Below, one piece after another: positions 60,288-64,000 of a stretch of 64,000 nt of DNA. The DNA lies in assembly GCF_028993635.1 (NCBI RefSeq), contig NZ_CP118631.1, forward strand, positions 2,604,001 through 2,668,000, read 5' to 3'. Both the position numbers and the translations under genes were made by a program. The DNA comes from Mucilaginibacter sp. SJ (GTDB taxonomy: Bacteria; Bacteroidota; Bacteroidia; Sphingobacteriales; Sphingobacteriaceae). Positions within the stretch are counted from its first letter, which is position 1, and every line of letters starts with the position of its first letter. The notes below the pieces were generated by a model that was not told where the DNA came from, ran no database searches, and saw only the letters and a list, made by a program, of their open reading frames with translations.

Positions 60288-62297
60288 ATGAATTCGCACG
60301 TTAAGCAACTCACTTTCGCGGGTATGATCGTTACCCTCGGTATTATTTTTGGCGATATCGGTACCTCTCCTCTTTATGTTTTTCAAACCCTGTTGGTTGA
60401 AGGCGGTAAGGTAAACTCCGCGCTGGTATTAGGCTCTATTTCCTGTATCTTCTGGACACTCACTTTGCAAACCACATTCAAGTATATCGTTATTACGCTG
60501 CAGGCTGATAACAAAGGCGAGGGCGGTATTTTTTCATTATATGCGCTGGTAAGGCGTTATGGCAAATGGCTGGCCATTCCTGCCATTATAGGCGCGGGTA
60601 CTCTACTTGCCGATGGTATCATCACCCCGCCCATCTCTGTAACCTCGGCAATTGAGGGTTTAAATTTAGTACCGGCATTTTCAACCGTTATTGTCCCCGG
60701 CAATAACCTGATCCTCATTATTGTAATTACCATCATTTTATTGCTGTTCTTTTTTCAGCAGTTTGGTACCAAGGTGGTTGGCTCGGCATTCGGCCCGGTT
60801 ATGCTGATGTGGTTTATCATGCTGGGTGTATTGGGCAGTATACAGGTAGCACATTTCCCCACTATTTTTAAAGCTCTCAATCCTTATTATGGCGCCCATT
60901 TACTGATGGACCATCCTAAAGGTTTCTGGCTGTTAGGCGCGGTATTTTTATGTACTACAGGTGCCGAAGCCCTGTACTCCGACCTGGGCCATTGCGGCAG
61001 GCGTAACATCCAGGTAAGCTGGATCTTTGTAAAAACAACCCTGATATTAAACTACCTGGGGCAGGGCGCCTGGGTGCTGTCACAAGCTCCGGATAAGAAC
61101 TTTACCGGCGTTAACCCATTCTTTGAAATCGTTCCTCATTTCTTCTTATTACCCGCGATAGCTTTGGCAACATTGGCAACCATTATTGCCAGCCAGGCTT
61201 TGATCAGCGGCTCGTTTACGCTCATCAGTGAGGCGGTAAGCATGAACTTTTGGCCAAGGATCACCATCAAATACCCGTCAAATATCCGCGGGCAGATCTA
61301 TATCCCCAGCATTAACTGGATGCTGTGCATCGGCTGCATCCTGGTATCGCTGTATTTCCGTACCTCAAGCGCTATGACAGCTGCTTATGGCTTCAGCATC
61401 ACCATTGCTATGCTTAGCACTACCATTTTAATGTATTACTTTATGCGCTATGTAAAGCACTGGCCTGTATGGCTGGTTACCATTATCCTATGCTTATTTG
61501 TAACCGTTGAATTCTCCTTTTTTGTAGCTAACGCCGTTAAGATCTTAAAACGTTTGTTTTTTGTGGGATTTGAAGTTGGCCTGATCTTTACGATGTACAC
61601 CTGGTTTAAGGCCCGTAAAATCAATAACCGCTTCCTTAATTTTACCGATATTAAGGAGAAACTGCCTTTACTAAATGCGCTGAGCAATGATACTACCATA
61701 AACAAATACGCTACGCATCTGATCTATCTTACCAAAGCCAATAATGGCAAACAAATTGAAGAAAAGATCATCTACTCCATCATGAGCCGCCGTCCTAAAC
61801 GCGCCGACACCTATTGGTTTGTGCACATTGAACGTACCGACGAGCCATATACCATGGAGTACAGTGTTGACCAAATTGAGCCGGGCAAGGTGATCCGGAT
61901 CGAGTTCCGCCTCGGGTTCAGAATCCAGCCAAGGGTAAACGTACTATTCCGCAAAGTGGTAGAAGATATGGTTGAGCGCGGCGAAGTGAACATTACCAGC
62001 CAGTACGAATCATTGAAGCAATACAATATGGCTGCCGATTTCAGGTTTGTGATCATGGAAAAATTCCTGTCGTACAATAACCTGTTCAATGTATCGGAAA
62101 GCTTTATCCTCAACAGCTATTTTGCCATTAAAAAACTGGCCCAGTCGGAAGCTAAAGCTTTTGGACTTGATACCAGTGAAACACGAATTGAAAAGATCCC
62201 GCTGGTGGTAAAACCGGTTAATAATATCCACATAAAAAGGGTTGACCCGGTTACGCATAAAGCGGTTGAAGGTATGGGTAAGAAAGTTTTTGCGTAG
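60288..62297 (+). CDS. kup: KUP/HAK family potassium transporter
   Basis: A 669-residue inner-membrane K+ uptake protein. The KUP signature GIIFGDIGTSPLYVFQTLL is at 19-37, followed by FKYIVITLQADNKGEGGIFSLYALV, GAGTLLADGIITPPISVTSAIEGL and AVFLCTTGAEALYSDLGHCG. About 12 spans extend to residue 445, and a cytoplasmic C-terminal domain (about 450-669) follows. The family takes up K+ (and Cs+) with H+. Divergent from alkB across the operator array. A terminator follows at 62333. Confidence 0.96.
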   Translation: MNSHVKQLTFAGMIVTLGIIFGDIGTSPLYVFQTLLVEGGKVNSALVLGSISCIFWTLTLQTTFKYIVITLQADNKGEGGIFSLYALVRRYGKWLAIPAIIGAGTLLADGIITPPISVTSAIEGLNLVPAFSTVIVPGNNLILIIVITIILLLFFFQQFGTKVVGSAFGPVMLMWFIMLGVLGSIQVAHFPTIFKALNPYYGAHLLMDHPKGFWLLGAVFLCTTGAEALYSDLGHCGRRNIQVSWIFVKTTLILNYLGQGAWVLSQAPDKNFTGVNPFFEIVPHFFLLPAIALATLATIIASQALISGSFTLISEAVSMNFWPRITIKYPSNIRGQIYIPSINWMLCIGCILVSLYFRTSSAMTAAYGFSITIAMLSTTILMYYFMRYVKHWPVWLVTIILCLFVTVEFSFFVANAVKILKRLFFVGFEVGLIFTMYTWFKARKINNRFLNFTDIKEKLPLLNALSNDTTINKYATHLIYLTKANNGKQIEEKIIYSIMSRRPKRADTYWFVHIERTDEPYTMEYSVDQIEPGKVIRIEFRLGFRIQPRVNVLFRKVVEDMVERGEVNITSQYESLKQYNMAADFRFVIMEKFLSYNNLFNVSESFILNSYFAIKKLAQSEAKAFGLDTSETRIEKIPLVVKPVNNIHIKRVDPVTHKAVEGMGKKVFA

Positions 62298-62332
62298 CGC
62301 TTTTGATTCACCCCCACGTCGCTATACTTATT

Positions 62333-62363
62333 AGGGGCTGTCTCAAATAGACTGCCCCTTTTT
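62333..62363 (+). terminator. Terminator of kup
   Basis: AGGGGCTGTCT / AGACTGCCCCT stem with one mismatch and a five-base loop, followed by five T (62359-62363), 36 bases after the kup stop. Confidence 0.75.
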
Positions 62364-62477
62364 GCGCTCATTTTAAACGAGTGCTTATTGCGGCTGGGCA
62401 ATTGTACTGCTTTTCGCGTTTTAAACGCCCCCTGTTAAACATTCGTTGCAAATGAGCGCGGGACGAATACTTCTAAA

Positions 62478-62546
62478 ATGTCGCAATCATAACGGTATAA
62501 TGTCGTGATCATGCCTTATTCTGCAGCCGCTGGGCCTGTAACTTTG
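62478..62546 (+). promoter_or_regulatory. Direct repeats and -7 box upstream of the DHFR-family gene
   Basis: ATGTCG-ca-ATCAT (62478-62490) and ATGTCG-tg-ATCAT (62500-62512) are repeated 22 bases apart, about two helical turns, as in activator binding sites. TAACTTTG (62539-62546) is an exact TAnnTTTG box, 30 bases before the ATG at 62577. Confidence 0.42.
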
Positions 62547-62576
62547 TAATATCAATTTACCCTAAAACGGATCGGC

Positions 62577-63101
62577 ATGAGAAAGTTAAAATTACAAATG
62601 AACCTTGCACTCAACAATAAATGGGACAGCGGAATGTCTGATTTCAGTATCGACAATCTTAAGAATGTGGACTGTATTTTACATGGACGAAAAACAGGTG
62701 AAGGTTTTATTCCCTATTGGACAGCAATAGCAAACAACCCCAATGACGCTGAATATAAGCTGGGAAGGCGTTTCGCGGATATTCCAAATGTTGTTTTTTC
62801 AAACACCCTCAAAGTAAGCCCATGGGACAACACAACAATTATAAGCGGCGACATAAAAGCGGCGATAGAAGCATTGAAAAAGAAAAATGGTAAAGACATC
62901 CTTGTTTATGGAGGAGATTCGTTTGTATCATCCTTAATTCAGCATGATTTGGTTGATGAGTTTTATTTGCTTGTAAACCCCGCTGAAATTGGTAACGGAC
63001 AACAAACCTTTAACCCTTTAAAAAATGATTTAGAGTTAAAATTGGTGAATTGTAAACCATTTGCCTGTGGTGCGGTTTTGCTTTCTTATACAAGGGCGTA
63101 A
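62577..63101 (+). CDS. Dihydrofolate reductase family (RibD C-terminal-like) protein
   Basis: A 174-residue protein. Most of the fold is clear: VDCILHGRKTGEGFIPYWTAIANNP, VVFSNTLKVSPWDNTTIISGDI, KDILVYGGDSFVSSLIQHDLVDEFYLLVNP and IGNGQQTF. The family usually opens with MRKLxLQMxxSxDGFVAGPNGELDW; here MRKLKLQMNLALNNKWDSGM passes straight into the first helix, so roughly 15-20 residues of the N-terminal cofactor/substrate loop are missing. This may be a natural variant or a partly decayed gene. Activity on a folate or flavin precursor is not shown for the family. Confidence 0.8.
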   Translation: MRKLKLQMNLALNNKWDSGMSDFSIDNLKNVDCILHGRKTGEGFIPYWTAIANNPNDAEYKLGRRFADIPNVVFSNTLKVSPWDNTTIISGDIKAAIEALKKKNGKDILVYGGDSFVSSLIQHDLVDEFYLLVNPAEIGNGQQTFNPLKNDLELKLVNCKPFACGAVLLSYTRA

Positions 63102-63265
63102 AAAGAGGCTCACTCCTCCGCGCCCCATCTCAAGAGGAGATTTTTAAGTTTTTCTCCCCAATGGCGTCACGCTTACCATAATATCAGGGGGCGTGTATGC
63201 TCCTGTTAAAAAGTCATTCAAGCGTGGGCGCTTGAACCCGCGTTAATATTTTAAATTCCTCCCTA

Positions 63266-64000
63266 ATCGAGTAGGAAGTAAGGGAGTGAAATTCTCCCTT
63301 ACCGTCCGCTCACACCACCGTACGTACCGGTCTGGTATACGGCGGTTTGTCAGAATATAGATAACTGGTGTTTAGTTTTCCAAAAGTATCTGTTCTCGAA
63401 CCCTGTGTATCCTAAGTTATTAAAGTACAGATTGTTAAGCGTGGTTTGCAGTATGGGGCTGTGGGCTACCCGACAGTATCCCTTACTGCTATTTCCCCAC
63501 TCATAAGCTTTCCTTTTCTTAACGCCCAGCTTTATTAGCCGCTTCACCCTTGCTTTTGGTAGCTTCCATTGTTTCCATTGGCATATCCGTAAACGGGTTC
63601 GTACCAGTTCATCCAACATTCGCATCTGCGATTTTGCCGTGGCTATCCAAAAATAATTTATCCAGCCCATGATGACCGTCTCCAATTCTCTTATCTTTTC
63701 GGCTATTGGGTTCGGGTGCTTCCGCTCCGTATGCCGGCGAATCTTACCTTGAATCCGTTTTACCGTCAGATTCGATAGCCGTATCTCCCATTTTCCTTTG
63801 CTGCGATAGAAAGAGAAGCCTAAAAGCGTGCTTTTCGCCGGGGCGCTGACTTTCGTCTTTGTCCTGTTCACTTTTAGCTTAAGCTCCTTTTCTACGTACC
63901 GGATAATACTGCCTTCTACCCTATGAGCTGATTTCCAGTTCTTAAGGTAGATGCTGCAATCGTCGGCGTACCTCACAAAGCTGTGCCCGCGCCGTATAAG
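63266..64000 (-). mobile_element. Group II intron copy 2 (truncated by window end)
   Basis: From 63266 to the window end the sequence corresponds base for base to 21676-22410 (offset 41590), as far as I can compare by eye. It includes domain VI, domain V and the 3' half of the maturase. The flanking bases differ (CTCCCT before AATCGAG here, CCGGCA at copy 1), so it is a separate insertion. Its 5' end is outside. A small hairpin, TTCAAGCG-tggg-CGCTTGAA (63217-63236), lies in its 3' exon. Confidence 0.88.
63350..64000 (-). CDS. ltrA: Group II intron maturase, partial (3' part)
   Basis: The C-terminal 217 or so residues of the same maturase as at 21760-23034: from just before the YADD active site through the maturase X region to KTKHQLSIF. 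The translation is identical to copy 1 over the shared part. The N-terminal reverse transcriptase blocks lie past base 64000, so this is a truncation by the window, not evidence of a broken gene. Confidence 0.9.
   Translation of the reverse strand, partial: LIRRGHSFVRYADDCSIYLKNWKSAHRVEGSIIRYVEKELKLKVNRTKTKVSAPAKSTLLGFSFYRSKGKWEIRLSNLTVKRIQGKIRRHTERKHPNPIAEKIRELETVIMGWINYFWIATAKSQMRMLDELVRTRLRICQWKQWKLPKARVKRLIKLGVKKRKAYEWGNSSKGYCRVAHSPILQTTLNNLYFNNLGYTGFENRYFWKTKHQLSIF

Noticed and set aside
59982-60386. 134-codon open frame on the minus strand between alkB and kup
   Set aside because: It overlaps the kup 5' end in antisense, runs through the operator array, has no recognisable motif and an improbable composition.
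62333-62363. GGGGCTGTCTCAAA as an insertion-sequence end
   Set aside because: The wording resembles terminal repeats of some IS families, but the stem plus five T directly after kup is explained by a terminator and no transposase is near.
1-64000. tRNA, rRNA or riboswitch genes
   Set aside because: I read for tRNA arms (GGTTCGAATCC-type T loops), rRNA stretches and common riboswitch cores and found none I could support; a covariance-model scan would be decisive.

Overview
The window looks like the chromosome of a Bacteroidota bacterium of the Sphingobacteriaceae type (Mucilaginibacter/Pedobacter-like). The evidence is SusC/SusD pairs, FecR/ECF regulation, promoter boxes of the TAnnTTTG type, Bacteroidota-specific DUF families and few Shine-Dalgarno sequences. 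The species call is inference. I saw no rRNA, tRNA or CRISPR array.

Layout. (1) 1-3263: a pectin/uronate corner with the start of a DUF4350/GH88-105-type gene, an SDR dehydrogenase, kduI and a secreted YhcH-family protein, with operator-like inverted repeats between them. (2) 3744-5175: a lipocalin and an SDR epimerase. (3) 5196-21460, all on the minus strand: a polysaccharide utilisation locus (PUL). Its order is ECF sigma factor, FecR anti-sigma, SusC with an STN signalling domain, SusD, GH78 rhamnosidase, a DUF5009/HGSNAT-like membrane acyltransferase, GH20 hexosaminidase and GH3 glucosidase. A REP-like cluster sits inside it. (4) 21676-23594: a group II intron inserted just after a Rho-independent terminator; a second, apparently identical copy runs off the window end (63266-64000). 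(5) 23655-27871: an mhqED-like pair and a second GH20.

(6) 28120-36955 is the most unusual part: a tightly packed plus-strand operon of Ser/Thr kinase, a FhaA-like protein, a 28-residue membrane peptide, a PP2C phosphatase with an extracytoplasmic tail, a 1358-residue fusion of a SEDS (RodA/FtsW) glycosyltransferase with a class B penicillin-binding protein, and an FHA protein. It echoes the actinobacterial fhaA-fhaB-pstP-rodA-pbpA-pknA-pknB cluster and looks like a phosphorylation-controlled peptidoglycan synthase.

(7) 37040-63101 is mostly housekeeping: DUF3050, an IS200/REP-associated transposase element, DUF2071, M48 protease, plsY, nadC, DUF4783, gpmI, a lipoprotein, a TPR protein, lon (behind a sigma-54-like site), DUF1801, LpxR-type deacylase, arfB, cmk, dCMP deaminase, a FucP-like sugar transporter, LysE, purF, an amidohydrolase, alkB, kup and a DHFR-family reductase. 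A four-site operator array lies between alkB and kup.

Intergenic DNA is rich in short palindromic repeats: REP-like hairpins, a perfect long inverted repeat and A/T-rich periodic repeats. All domain assignments come from reading the translations; no database search was run.
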